NCBI GenBank assembly: GCA_018262895.1 | Contig: JADFDJ010000012.1 | Span: forward strand, 1-63,891 | DNA: 63,891 nt | Direction: 5' to 3' | Source: Methanomassiliicoccus sp. | Lineage (GTDB): Archaea; Thermoplasmatota; Thermoplasmata; Methanomassiliicoccales; Methanomassiliicoccaceae | Shown: in pieces, positions 26,718 through 35,504 of the stretch | How positions within the stretch are numbered: the stretch's first letter is position 1 | How the letters are laid out: every line of letters begins with the position of its first letter | Position numbers and translations under genes: made by a program | Notes under the pieces: generated by a model | What the model was told of the DNA's origin: nothing | The model's input: the letters and a program-made list of their open reading frames with translations, nothing else | Databases searched by the model: none

Positions 26718-27718
26718 AGGTACCGCACTTTATGAGGTTGGCCGTCCCGGGCGGAGAGGTAGGCGGAGTCGATCACGGAGGTGGGCATGCTGCCCACCTT
26801 GATATCGCACTTCGTGTCCTTAGCGTCCCGTACGCTCTGGACCAGGTGGAGGTCCTCGGCCGTGTACTCCCTCCCCCCGATGTTGAAGGGGATGGGATCT
26901 GGAAAGCACTGCTTGAACCTCTTGTTCACAGTACCATCGTTAGAGACCGTCTCCAGGTATTTCTCCGCGACCCTCGCCACGCCCTTCTCGCAGGTTACCT
27001 CCAGCATCATCTCCGGGAGGCGGTAACCGGACTCCACCCAGGAGACCGCAAGATTTCCCGTCACACCGCTGCAAAGGGTCAGCTCCAGCCTGGCGATGTC
27101 CTCGACGCTCTCGGAGATCACCCTCTCGGTCCTGCAGGACACGGAACGCATGGGCCCGAGGATGTAGTGGATCATGTCCAGAGCATGGCAGCCCAGGTCT
27201 ATGAGGGCCCCTCCCCCGCCCTTGTAGGGGTCGAACTGCCAGCCCTCCATTCTCTTGTCGACCTGGCTGAGGTAGAAGTGAGATCTGAAGGAAAGGACCT
27301 TTCCCAGCTCCTCACACTCTATCAGCTTCTTGGCGTTGTTGTACGTCGGCATGAACCGGCGGCAGTACCCCACCAGGCTCTTGGAGCCGTTGGCGTTGCC
27401 GATGATGTTGGAGCACTCCTCGGAGGTCTTCGCCATCGGTTTCTCGATCAGGACGTGCATCCCCTTCTTCAGGGCCGTGGTGGCCATCGAGCCGTGGAGG
27501 AAGACGGGCGTGGCTATGACCACGATGTCAAGGTCGTTCTCGTCGAGCATGAGCTTGTAATCGGTGTAGGTCCTGACATCCTCGTTGCCGCTCCGCAATA
27601 TCTTTAGCATGAGCTCATTGATGTCGCATAGCGCGGTCACATGGCAGCCATCCAGCCTGTTGAAGATGGCCGCATGTAACAGGCCCATTTTTCCTAACCC
27701 GATCACGCCGACGTCCAT
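26714..27718 (-). CDS. Gfo/Idh/MocA-family sugar oxidoreductase
   Basis: NAD(P)-binding Rossmann start G-V-I-G-L-G-K-M-G-L-L-H (residues 4-15), then A-L-C-D-I, and the family hallmark L-I-E-K-P-M-A (about residue 91-97) with the catalytic Lys. C-Y/R-R-F-like and G-G-G-A-L-I-D-L-G-C-H-A-L-D (residues 170-185) form the substrate side with the conserved His. Such enzymes oxidise or reduce sugar rings, for example UDP-sugar 3-dehydrogenation. The start is taken as ATG 27718, which has GGGAGGAGG directly upstream; TTG 27739 lies before that site. It forms an operon with the 25857 gene. Confidence 0.88.
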   Translation of the reverse strand: MDVGVIGLGKMGLLHAAIFNRLDGCHVTALCDINELMLKILRSGNEDVRTYTDYKLMLDENDLDIVVIATPVFLHGSMATTALKKGMHVLIEKPMAKTSEECSNIIGNANGSKSLVGYCRRFMPTYNNAKKLIECEELGKVLSFRSHFYLSQVDKRMEGWQFDPYKGGGGALIDLGCHALDMIHYILGPMRSVSCRTERVISESVEDIARLELTLCSGVTGNLAVSWVESGYRLPEMMLEVTCEKGVARVAEKYLETVSNDGTVNKRFKQCFPDPIPFNIGGREYTAEDLHLVQSVRDAKDTKCDIKVGSMPTSVIDSAYLSARDGQPHKVRYL

Positions 27719-28050
27719 GCCTCCTCCCTGGCTCGGCAACCCTCAATTAGGATAACGGCCTATATTCATATATGCTTAGTTATTTCTGTAAATATAGAAA
27801 GGTCGAAATGGACCTATATGTGACTGGTCATAACAATAGCGGCAATCGATAGTTTACAACGAAGGTCCGGTCCGCCCTGTCTTGAGATAATCTGCTAAGC
27901 AAAAATGGCGGTGGCCCCACAGGCTCACGATAAGATCATCGACACCGATCCTCTTGCTCCTTGACCAACATGATGGACGACAAGGAGCGTATCAATGCTC
28001 GTTCCAATTCATCGGAGCCTTCCAGGAGCTTTGCCGAGGACGTTGAACGA
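27719..28050. other. 332-base spacer
   Basis: AT-rich near 27765-27830 (probable promoter of the oxidoreductase operon). Nothing else is recognised. Confidence 0.4.
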
Positions 28051-29304
28051 TCACCCGTCCCGGACGATGCCCCCTCTCCTTTCATGAGCGTACAAGGATG
28101 CGAGGGCGAGGAGCATCCACGCCTGCGACCAGCGCATGAAGGGGATCCTGTTGGTCACCATAGGCCACTTCTGATAGTAGAAGTACCCCCTCTCGTCCTG
28201 CATGTTCCTGATCGTCCAATCGGCAATGGTCCGGGCCATGTCGATGCAGGTGGCGTCACCCCTCATCTCACCGGCCCTGGTGAAGGTGATGATCCCCTGG
28301 GACTGGTTGTGTATGTCCACGGGGAACCTCTGGGGTGCTCGGTACAGCGACCGCCCGTCCTCCAGGAAAAGGCCCTTGTAGAATGTTAAGGCCCGATCGA
28401 TGGCTTTATCGACATCGTCCCTGAGCTCCGCCGGGGCGAGGTCCCTGTATGATAGGAGGCCTCCGATGATGTAGCCCTGGTGGAAGTCATGCTGGAAGTA
28501 CTCCCTGCCGCTGGGGTATATGGAGTAGACCCATGAGCCGTCCTTCCTCTGTAGGCGGAGCAACGATCGCAGGACGTCATCGCAGAGGGCCCGGAGCTCA
28601 TCATCAGGTCTCGCTCTGAGGGAGCAGGCGATGGCGCCGAGGGCCTCCGCCGAGGCGTTGGGCACGATCTTCCCCTTCCACTCCGGGGTATACAAGAAGT
28701 ACGCGAGGCCGTCCCTGCGCTCCACCATCCTCCTAAGATATGCCTGGCAGCTGCCGATGACCTCGTCCAGGCGCTCCTCTTTCACTATCATCTGAAGCGA
28801 GGACAGGGCCTTCAGGACGTTGCCGGTGCCGATGATGTCCGGCACGCTGGGCGAGAGGGCGCCCGTGTCCGCCCCTATGAACGGGAAGTAGTGGGAGGCC
28901 CAGGCGTGGTCCCCCACGCTCCCCTTTAGTGAGCTGCCGATGATCGCCCCGCTCAGCTCGGTCGCCTGGCAGAGGTACCTCTCCTCGTTCGTCGCCGAGT
29001 GCAGCTCGAGGTACGCCTGGACGAACACGGCAAGGCCTTTGGTGTCCACACCCTTCTCCACCCCGAAGAGCGCCCGGAGGTTGATGGGGGAGAGCCTGTG
29101 GAGCTGCACCAGCCCCATCTGGACGTAGGGGCGGCCCAACCTCATGTTCAGGACCTTGCCGTTGTTCAGGCCATCATAGGGGTCCCACCCCTCGTACCGG
29201 CCATCGATCCATCTCTCCAGACGGGATATGGAGCTGTAGATGCTCTTCTCATCCAGCGCGGCTCCCGTGGTTGCGCTATGGGTGGCGGTGGACGTCGGGG
29301 ACAT
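28051..29304 (-). CDS. Alpha/alpha-toroid protein, possibly glycan-acting
   Basis: 417 residues built of helical hairpins, with motifs seen in (alpha/alpha)6-barrel glycosidases, lyases and epimerases: D-G-L-N-N-G near 45, F-P-F-I-G-A-D-T-G, L-Q-R-K-D-G-S-W-V near 260, H-D-F-H-Q-G-Y-I-I-G-G-L near 280, D-I-H-N-Q-S-Q-G-I near 340, and R-W-S-Q-A-W near 400. No signal peptide. It starts five bases after the stop of the DUF354 gene, so the two form one operon. A role in modifying or epimerising a sugar intermediate is inference; the exact family is not identified. Confidence 0.6.
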   Translation of the reverse strand: MSPTSTATHSATTGAALDEKSIYSSISRLERWIDGRYEGWDPYDGLNNGKVLNMRLGRPYVQMGLVQLHRLSPINLRALFGVEKGVDTKGLAVFVQAYLELHSATNEERYLCQATELSGAIIGSSLKGSVGDHAWASHYFPFIGADTGALSPSVPDIIGTGNVLKALSSLQMIVKEERLDEVIGSCQAYLRRMVERRDGLAYFLYTPEWKGKIVPNASAEALGAIACSLRARPDDELRALCDDVLRSLLRLQRKDGSWVYSIYPSGREYFQHDFHQGYIIGGLLSYRDLAPAELRDDVDKAIDRALTFYKGLFLEDGRSLYRAPQRFPVDIHNQSQGIITFTRAGEMRGDATCIDMARTIADWTIRNMQDERGYFYYQKWPMVTNRIPFMRWSQAWMLLALASLYAHERRGGIVRDG

Positions 29305-29309
29305 GGCGC

Positions 29310-30455
29310 TCAGATAAGGGGACGGGGGGATTTGAACCTGAAGCCGTCTTGGGTCTCAGGGTCGGCGATCAAACGCTCCATGTTCCGGGGGTGATCATCG
29401 ATGAGCCAGACCATCAGCGAAGTTATGTCCACGTAGTCGTCCAGGAGGTGGGACCGCCTCCTTCCCCACTCCTCCTTCGCCCCCGTGTCCTTTACGAGCT
29501 CGACCGCCTTGTCAATGGCCCTCCCGCGGTCTGAGAGGTTCACGATGAGCCCGTACTTCCTCTCCAGCTCCAGGAAGTTGCCCATGTCCCCGGGCCCCAC
29601 GAAGGAGTTGCACCGCACCGTGGGGGTCCCCAGGATGGCACCTTCGGTGGCCATGGTCTGGGTGTCCGTGACCAGGAGGCGGGCGTAGGAGAGGGCATCG
29701 TGTATCCGGCTTCTAGGGATGTCGATCACGTTGGACCTCAGCTCCGGGGGGACGCCCTTCTCCGAGGAGATGAACACCCGGGAGTGCTCCTCCAGGCGCC
29801 TCACCAGCTCCCGCTTGGAAGCATCATCGAAGCCCCAGACGCCCTTGTCGTGGATCGCATCGAAGGCGTTGAAGCGGAGGATGGAGTAGGGCTCGCCCTT
29901 GGACACGGAAAGGAGGTCCAGAACCCCCTCGTCCGGCGTGTAGTACGATGGGTGAAGGTATGCCATCTCCTTGAGGCTGTTGACCCGCAGCTGCTTCCTG
30001 CCCAGGTCCTGCCGGAAATAGGAGGGGGTGATGATGTGGTCCACGAATGGCATGACCAGCTTGAACTCCAGGATGTAGTACAACCTGCTGATGGTGAACT
30101 CGGAATCGTTGAAGATGAGGTTGGGAACGCCCAGCAGCGTCGACGCATATGTGTCGTAGCTCCCGAAGCCCGTGACGAGTCCGACGTCGAAACCCTTCAG
30201 CCACCTGGTGGCCCTTATGACATCGGAGGGGATGGACGTCACCTTGCCGACCTTGGAGAAGCTGGGGGTGGAGTAGAGGTAGTGCTCGATGCCCATCTCC
30301 TCCAGCAGGGGGACGGTCTCCCCGTAGTCCCTAGCCACAACATGTGTGGTCCTTCCCCTCTTCTCTAGCTCTTTGACTATGTTGCGGAAGAAGTGTACCT
30401 GCGCAGGAGTATTTACGAATATACCGATATCCTTGTCTTTACTACCGTTAAGCAG
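29310..30455 (-). CDS. DUF354-family GT-B-like protein, probable CTG start
   Basis: The frame open from GTG 30338 lacks the family's N-terminal strand. Upstream in the same frame are 39 more codons with no ATG, GTG or TTG, encoding D-I-G-I-F-V-N-T-P-A-Q-V-H-F-F-R-N-I, the characteristic DUF354 start. The only reasonable initiator is CTG at 30453-30455 with AGGAGGGG upstream, giving about 381 residues. DUF354 proteins resemble UDP-GlcNAc 2-epimerases and GT-B transferases; the C-terminal half has S-S-E-K-G-V-P-P, L-V-T-D-T-Q-T-M-A-T-E-G-A-I-L-G-T-P. Function is unknown but members often sit in glycan clusters. Same operon as 28051. Confidence 0.78.
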   Translation of the reverse strand: MLNGSKDKDIGIFVNTPAQVHFFRNIVKELEKRGRTTHVVARDYGETVPLLEEMGIEHYLYSTPSFSKVGKVTSIPSDVIRATRWLKGFDVGLVTGFGSYDTYASTLLGVPNLIFNDSEFTISRLYYILEFKLVMPFVDHIITPSYFRQDLGRKQLRVNSLKEMAYLHPSYYTPDEGVLDLLSVSKGEPYSILRFNAFDAIHDKGVWGFDDASKRELVRRLEEHSRVFISSEKGVPPELRSNVIDIPRSRIHDALSYARLLVTDTQTMATEGAILGTPTVRCNSFVGPGDMGNFLELERKYGLIVNLSDRGRAIDKAVELVKDTGAKEEWGRRRSHLLDDYVDITSLMVWLIDDHPRNMERLIADPETQDGFRFKSPRPLI

Positions 30456-30739
30456 GTGCCGACCCCTCCTGTAATATGCTGTGTCCTGAACTTAAACCTT
30501 CAGAGCCGATGATGAGCGTCGAGCGCTCAACTTCCCCTGGAAAAATCCGTGAGGCGAGCGTATATAGTGGGCGACCGTCATTCAGAGGGCATTGGAACGT
30601 GTTGCTACAGGTTCAGTGCTCAAGGCCCGAGAGACGCCTACTTCGATCATGAGGCGCTCCGACCACCTGGAAAGGGGACGCAATCACGCTCCTCCATGGG
30701 TGGAGGGATGATCTGCAGCGGCAACAGGAAGCGCATCTC

Positions 30740-32008
30740 ATGAGGAGGCTGAGGGCGAACCTGTCCACGACCAGGTTCAGGGCCCTCCTGAAGGACACCT
30801 TCCTGCGCAACTCCTTCTTCATCTTCCTGTCATCAATCACCTCGTCGGGGTTCGGCCTGTTGTTCTGGATGGTGGCCGCTCGGTACTATGACATAAACAG
30901 CGTGGGGGTGGCCTCGACGCTCATCTCCACCTGCGGTCTGATCGTCGCCCTGGGGATGTTTGGGATGGACCAGTCCATGATCCGGTACTTCCCGGTCCTG
31001 GACCGGTCGATGATCCTGGGGAGCGTGGCCAAGATCGCCGTGCCCCTGGCCATGGTAATAGGGGCGGTGTTCATCTTTGGATCGTCGATCTGGATGCCGG
31101 ACCTTGTCGCTTCAGACAATGTGCATATCCTGTTCATACTCCTGATCGGGGCCTCGAGCATCGCTTACATCACCCACACTGCGTTCGTAGGTAGCAGGAA
31201 CGCCCAGCACGGATGGTACCAGAACCTGATATTGGGGGTGCGCGTGGTCCTCCTCATCGCCTTCGTTACCCTGCAGGACCTGGGCATACTCTTCGCCATG
31301 CTGGCCTCCTATGCGATCGCCCTGCCGGTCTCGGGCCTCCTGCTCTTCAGGTCCGGGTTTAGCTTAGGTGCCATCGACCGGGCATTTCTCAGGAAGGTCT
31401 TCTGGTTCTCCACCGGCAATTATGTGGCGACCATCCTCAACATGCTTCCCACCCTGGCGATGCCCATAGTGGTTTTCTCCCTGATAGGTTCGGCCGAGGC
31501 CGCCATTTACTACATGGCGCTGTCCATCGCCACCATCGTGTTCCTGATACCGGCGACCTTCAACACCTCGCTGTACGTGGAGGGCAGCCACGGTGAGAGT
31601 CTAGCGAGGACGTTCAGGAGGTCCCTGACCATCACCTATGCCATCCTGGTCCCCTGCATAATAATCTTCATGCTCCTGGGACCGTACATCCTGGGGATCC
31701 TGGGGGCGCAGTACCGCTCAGAGGGACTGGGCGTACTGAACATACTGCTGGTGTCAGGCCTCTTCTTCACCCTGTTCCAGCAGGTGAGCACCTATCTCAA
31801 GGTCAAGGAGTTTATCCGGGGGGTCGTCCTCATGGGCGCCGTCAACTCCGGCTCCTTCCTGGGCCTCAGCGTCATATTCGCCGCGGCCTTCGGAAAGGAC
31901 GGCATCGGCTACTCCTGGGTCTTCTCCTTCGCCCTCGGTGCCATCGTCGGATTGATCTACATGAGGTACACCAGGGGGAGGAACGGATCGCCGTCCACAG
32001 ATCTCTGA
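30740..32008 (+). CDS. Wzx-like polysaccharide flippase
   Basis: 422 residues, a close paralogue of the 23562 flippase: N-S-F-F-I-F-L-S-S-I, W-M-V-A-A-R-Y-Y, G-M-D-Q-S-M-I-R-Y-F-P and Y-V-E-G-S-H-G. Around twelve membrane helices, basic N-terminus. It would export a lipid-linked oligosaccharide. The ATG at 30740 has only a weak purine-rich site upstream. It is the only plus-strand gene among minus-strand neighbours, convergent with wecB. Confidence 0.87.
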   Translation: MRRLRANLSTTRFRALLKDTFLRNSFFIFLSSITSSGFGLLFWMVAARYYDINSVGVASTLISTCGLIVALGMFGMDQSMIRYFPVLDRSMILGSVAKIAVPLAMVIGAVFIFGSSIWMPDLVASDNVHILFILLIGASSIAYITHTAFVGSRNAQHGWYQNLILGVRVVLLIAFVTLQDLGILFAMLASYAIALPVSGLLLFRSGFSLGAIDRAFLRKVFWFSTGNYVATILNMLPTLAMPIVVFSLIGSAEAAIYYMALSIATIVFLIPATFNTSLYVEGSHGESLARTFRRSLTITYAILVPCIIIFMLLGPYILGILGAQYRSEGLGVLNILLVSGLFFTLFQQVSTYLKVKEFIRGVVLMGAVNSGSFLGLSVIFAAAFGKDGIGYSWVFSFALGAIVGLIYMRYTRGRNGSPSTDL

Positions 32009-32098
32009 TCGAGAGAGCAGCGGTTCCTCGAGAAGCGCGTCATAAGGCCCATGCCTGCGGGACAGAAGGGCGGAGCGGGCTGTCTCCCTACTCAAATA

Positions 32099-33235
32099 TC
32101 ACGTATGGTTGGCCACCACGGGCTCCGAGGGTCCCCCTTCGTGGACCTCGGAGACGCCGTCGATGATCTTCGCGATGTTGACGGCCGCGTCCCCGCGTCC
32201 GTAGGGATCGGTCTGGGGCCGCGTCGGTAGGAAGGAGCTTATGGCGTCCAGGAGCTGCTCCGGATCGCTGCCCACCAGGACGTTCCAACCGTCCTCAATG
32301 GTCTCGGTCCACTCCGTGTTGCTCCGGACCGTGATGCATGGCACCTTCATGACGTAGGCTTCCTTCTGGATACCGCCTGAGTCGGTGACGATCTTGTCCG
32401 CGGAGCTCATGAGCCTCAGCATATCGAGGTAGCTCAAAGGCTCGGTGGTTATGATGTTAGAGGGCAGGTCATCCCACATGCCCGCGGACATGAGGCGGTT
32501 CCTGGTCCTGGGGTGCACGGGGAACACGATCTTCCTCTGCGATCGCCCCATCGCCCCGATCGTGCTCGCCAGGGCGCTGAGGTCATCGGTGTTGCTCTGG
32601 CGGTGGATGGTGGCGACCAGATAGTCCTTCTCAGCGAGGCCGAGCCTCTCCAGAACGGTCGACCTCTCCCTGGCTACGGTCAGGTTCGACAGGAGGGCAT
32701 CGACCATCACGTCTCCCACCACGTAGACCCCCTGAAATATTCCCTCCTTGTGCAGGTTGTTCGCGGCGTTGACCGTCGGGACGAACAGGAGGCTGGAAAG
32801 GTGGTCCGCGACCACCCTGTTGATCTCCTCTGGCATGGTCCTGTCGAAGCTCCTAAGTCCCGCCTCCACGTGGGCGATCCTCATGTTCAGCTTCGAGGCC
32901 GCCAGAACCCCGGCCAGGGTGGAGTTGGTGTCGCCGTAGACAAGCACCAGGTCCGGCCGCTCCTTGACAAGTACATCCTCCAAGGAGGACAGCATGTCGC
33001 CCGTCTGCCTGCCCTGGGTGTTCGAGCCCACGTTGAGGTTGTAGTCGGGGTGCGGTATGGACAGCTCCTGGAAGAAGATCTCCGACATGCCGTAATCGTA
33101 GTGCTGGCCGGTATGGATGATGACCTCCTCATGCCCCTTCCGGAGCTCCTTGGAGAGAGCTGCGCACTTGATGAACTGAGGCCTGGCGCCTATGACCGAT
33201 GCGATCTTGCCGATATGGCCCTTAGATTTTGTCAA
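32099..33235 (-). CDS. wecB: UDP-N-acetylglucosamine 2-epimerase (non-hydrolysing)
   Basis: 378 residues with the full set of family motifs: G-A-R-P-Q-F-I-K (residues 16-23), H-T-G-Q-H-Y-D, G-D-T-N-S-T, H-V-E-A-G-L-R-S, M-P-E-E-I-N-R, H-P-R-T-R, and D-S-G-G-I-Q-K-E-A with the catalytic acidic residues, then R-S-N-T-E-W. It interconverts UDP-GlcNAc and UDP-ManNAc in the cytoplasm, supplying ManNAc-type sugars. Start TTG 33235, with GGGGAGAT a few bases upstream. Length matches bacterial and archaeal WecB. Confidence 0.93.
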   Translation of the reverse strand: MTKSKGHIGKIASVIGARPQFIKCAALSKELRKGHEEVIIHTGQHYDYGMSEIFFQELSIPHPDYNLNVGSNTQGRQTGDMLSSLEDVLVKERPDLVLVYGDTNSTLAGVLAASKLNMRIAHVEAGLRSFDRTMPEEINRVVADHLSSLLFVPTVNAANNLHKEGIFQGVYVVGDVMVDALLSNLTVARERSTVLERLGLAEKDYLVATIHRQSNTDDLSALASTIGAMGRSQRKIVFPVHPRTRNRLMSAGMWDDLPSNIITTEPLSYLDMLRLMSSADKIVTDSGGIQKEAYVMKVPCITVRSNTEWTETIEDGWNVLVGSDPEQLLDAISSFLPTRPQTDPYGRGDAAVNIAKIIDGVSEVHEGGPSEPVVANHT

Positions 33236-33672
33236 AATATCTCCCCAGGAAACATAGCCAATATACCGAAAGCTCGGTCCTTATGAGCGAACATAATTAT
33301 GGATGTTGATAAACATTCACTTCCTCTCCCCACACGATAGGACCTGCGTCCCCACGATATGCGGACTGTCCTCCTTCCTTTCGTTGCTCATCGGAGCCTC
33401 TCGAATAAACATCTTTCAATCCGTGATAAGAGGTTCTAAGGGGGCGGCGGATAGCGCGTTGGAGACCATGGTCAGGTGGACTGGTGATAGCACACTCCGA
33501 CGCCCCCTCATCGTACAGAGCATGATCAGGGAGTCACTTTGTTAAGCGACGTTAAGACATACTCAAGGTTCCTGGCCTTTTCTGCTCATTCCAAAAATAA
33601 TATATGCGCTTGACCATATCCATGAATCCCTGCTAGGGTCGGGCATCATCTAGGGACAAGAAAGGAGAGGTC
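33236..33672. other. 437-base divergent spacer with a structured element
   Basis: Contains the long inverted repeat at 33440-33507. An 80-codon frame from 33303 exists but overlaps that structure and has no ribosome-binding site. Confidence 0.4.
33440..33507. repeat. 12-bp imperfect inverted repeat, possible structured RNA
   Basis: GGGGGCGGCGGA (33440-33451) pairs with TCCGACGCCCCC (33496-33507), 11 of 12 positions, enclosing 44 bases that include the palindrome GACCATGGTC. It could be a small structured RNA, a leader element of the 33673 gene, or an old element end. Confidence 0.35.
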
Positions 33673-35400
33673 ATGATCATAAAGAACGAGGACGCAGGGA
33701 TCCACAGGCTCCTGGTCCTTGTCGCGACCATATCATTCCTCCTCCTGACGCTTGCCATCATCGCCGTGTACAGATCTCCCCTGGAAGGGTACGAGTACTC
33801 GGTCTATCAGAGCACTCCTCTCGTCTTCTGGATCGCCATCATAACCGGGCTCGCCGTCGGCATCATGCTGCTCGTCAGGTACTACGGCAAGAGCAGGGCG
33901 ATGTGGGGGCTGGGGCTTTTCGAGATACTGTTCTCCAACTTCCTCCTGGTCTCGTTCTACCTGGCCAAGGGCTTCTTGTACATAGACAGGTTCGATTCGA
34001 TGTCCATAGTGGGCTACGCGAAGGATATCGTGCTGTCAGGCCACTTCCCAGGGACAAACTACTACCCCATGGGCTCGATCATGATGGCCTCGACAGGGGA
34101 GCTGGTCGACCAGAGCATCATCCTCATGTCCCAGCTGTTCCCCGCCCTGATGCTCACCGCCTACATGCTGGGCATGCTGTGCTGGGCGAGGGCGATCTCG
34201 GACCATCCCCTCTTCGCCCCCTCCATGATGGTCGCCTCCCTCCCCATACTTTTCGCCGGTTACATCCCCACGATCATGCACCAGACCATGATGGTCATGA
34301 TGCTCCCCCTGTTCTTCTACATCCTGTGGAAGTGCGGCGAGAGCAGCAGGTACAAGATCCTGGCCGCGGTGATGATCGTGTTCTTCACTCTCGGCCACCC
34401 CTTAGTGGCCATAGGCATCGTGGTCATCCTGGCCACCATACTGATCACCGAGGCCCTGCTGAAGAGGCCGGTCCGCACGGTAACCCCCCCTCTACTGCTG
34501 TTGAGCATCCTGGCCTTGTTCATCTGGGTGTTCAGCAACGCCGTCCTGACGAAGAACGTGGAGGCCAACATAGAGATGCTGCTGGGGGTGGTCGAGGGGA
34601 GGACCACCATCGGAGCGGCCCAGGGTACGGCCTCGCAGCTGGGCATACTGTGGGTGCTCCAGTCCATGTTGACATGTGTCGTGGACGATATCCTCTATAC
34701 AATAATGGCGATAGGAGTGGGCATCATGATATTCAGGAGGAGATCGAGGCCGCATCTTATGACCGTGGTCATGGCCTGCTTCCTCGCGGGCACCATCTTC
34801 TTCGGGGCCACAGCGCTGCTGACCTACGCCCACAACATAAACCGCATCATCAACCTCAACTTCATAATGATATTCGCCGTGCCCCTGGTAGGCTACCTCC
34901 TGTTCCTCTACAGGAAGAACGGGAAGCGGACCCTATCGCTCCTGGTGACCGTTCTTATAGCGATCTCGCTGGTAGCTTCCGTCTCCGCCGTATACTCAGA
35001 CCCAATGCAGAAGACCCCCAACGGTTCCATAAGCAGGTCCGATGTGGTTGGCGCGAACTGGTTCATCAACGAGAGGCCGGAGCTGCTGAGGACGCACATC
35101 CTTCAGTCCGTGCCCTGGAGGTTCGCCGACATGATCTATGGGGCCGAGTACAACAAGGAGCACCTCGCGTTCCGATGGAACATCAATGCTACCACCCCTC
35201 ACTTCGCCTCATACTATGACTCCAGCGATAGGGGGGACTCCGACTACCTGGTGTTCTCCACCTTCGACGTCGATGCCTATACCAAGACCTGGGCGACATT
35301 AAATAAGTTCACAGAGGATGACTTCACCTGGCTGGACAGGATCGGGCCCGCCGGGAACATCTATAACAACGGGTGCTGGAAGGTCTACTGGAAGGCCTGA
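33673..35400 (+). CDS. GT-C-like multi-pass membrane protein
   Basis: 575 residues with about a dozen hydrophobic helices to residue 440 and a soluble tail of about 130 residues containing T-P-N-G-S and a W-x-x-x-x-Y region. The layout (two helices, loop with acidic residues Y-I-D-R-F-D-S near 103-109, many helices, outer tail) parallels the 17781 and left-edge proteins. Likely a polymerase or glycosyltransferase using polyprenyl-linked sugars outside. GGAGAGGTC precedes the ATG. The GT4 gene follows about 100 bases later with its own promoter. Confidence 0.68.
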   Translation: MIIKNEDAGIHRLLVLVATISFLLLTLAIIAVYRSPLEGYEYSVYQSTPLVFWIAIITGLAVGIMLLVRYYGKSRAMWGLGLFEILFSNFLLVSFYLAKGFLYIDRFDSMSIVGYAKDIVLSGHFPGTNYYPMGSIMMASTGELVDQSIILMSQLFPALMLTAYMLGMLCWARAISDHPLFAPSMMVASLPILFAGYIPTIMHQTMMVMMLPLFFYILWKCGESSRYKILAAVMIVFFTLGHPLVAIGIVVILATILITEALLKRPVRTVTPPLLLLSILALFIWVFSNAVLTKNVEANIEMLLGVVEGRTTIGAAQGTASQLGILWVLQSMLTCVVDDILYTIMAIGVGIMIFRRRSRPHLMTVVMACFLAGTIFFGATALLTYAHNINRIINLNFIMIFAVPLVGYLLFLYRKNGKRTLSLLVTVLIAISLVASVSAVYSDPMQKTPNGSISRSDVVGANWFINERPELLRTHILQSVPWRFADMIYGAEYNKEHLAFRWNINATTPHFASYYDSSDRGDSDYLVFSTFDVDAYTKTWATLNKFTEDDFTWLDRIGPAGNIYNNGCWKVYWKA

Positions 35401-35469
35401 TGGCGGCCATGGGCGCGTGGCCTTCGCCGATGACAATGGGCGTGACCCAGACCTGTCCGCCGAAGGTAC

Positions 35470-35480
35470 CAAGATATATC
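35470..35480 (+). promoter_or_regulatory. TATA box deciding the start of the 35505 GT4 gene
   Basis: AAGATATATCC is centred about 29 bases before the ATG at 35505. Confidence 0.45.
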
Positions 35481-35504
35481 CATGTGACCAATCTCTGGAC
35501 CGCA

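Noticed and set aside
33440-33507. Possible tRNA (7-bp GC acceptor-like stem)
   Set aside because: No T arm, no anticodon arm and no CCA; kept only as an inverted repeat.
33303-33545. 80-codon plus-strand frame
   Set aside because: No ribosome-binding site, and it spans the GC-rich inverted repeat; composition not protein-like.
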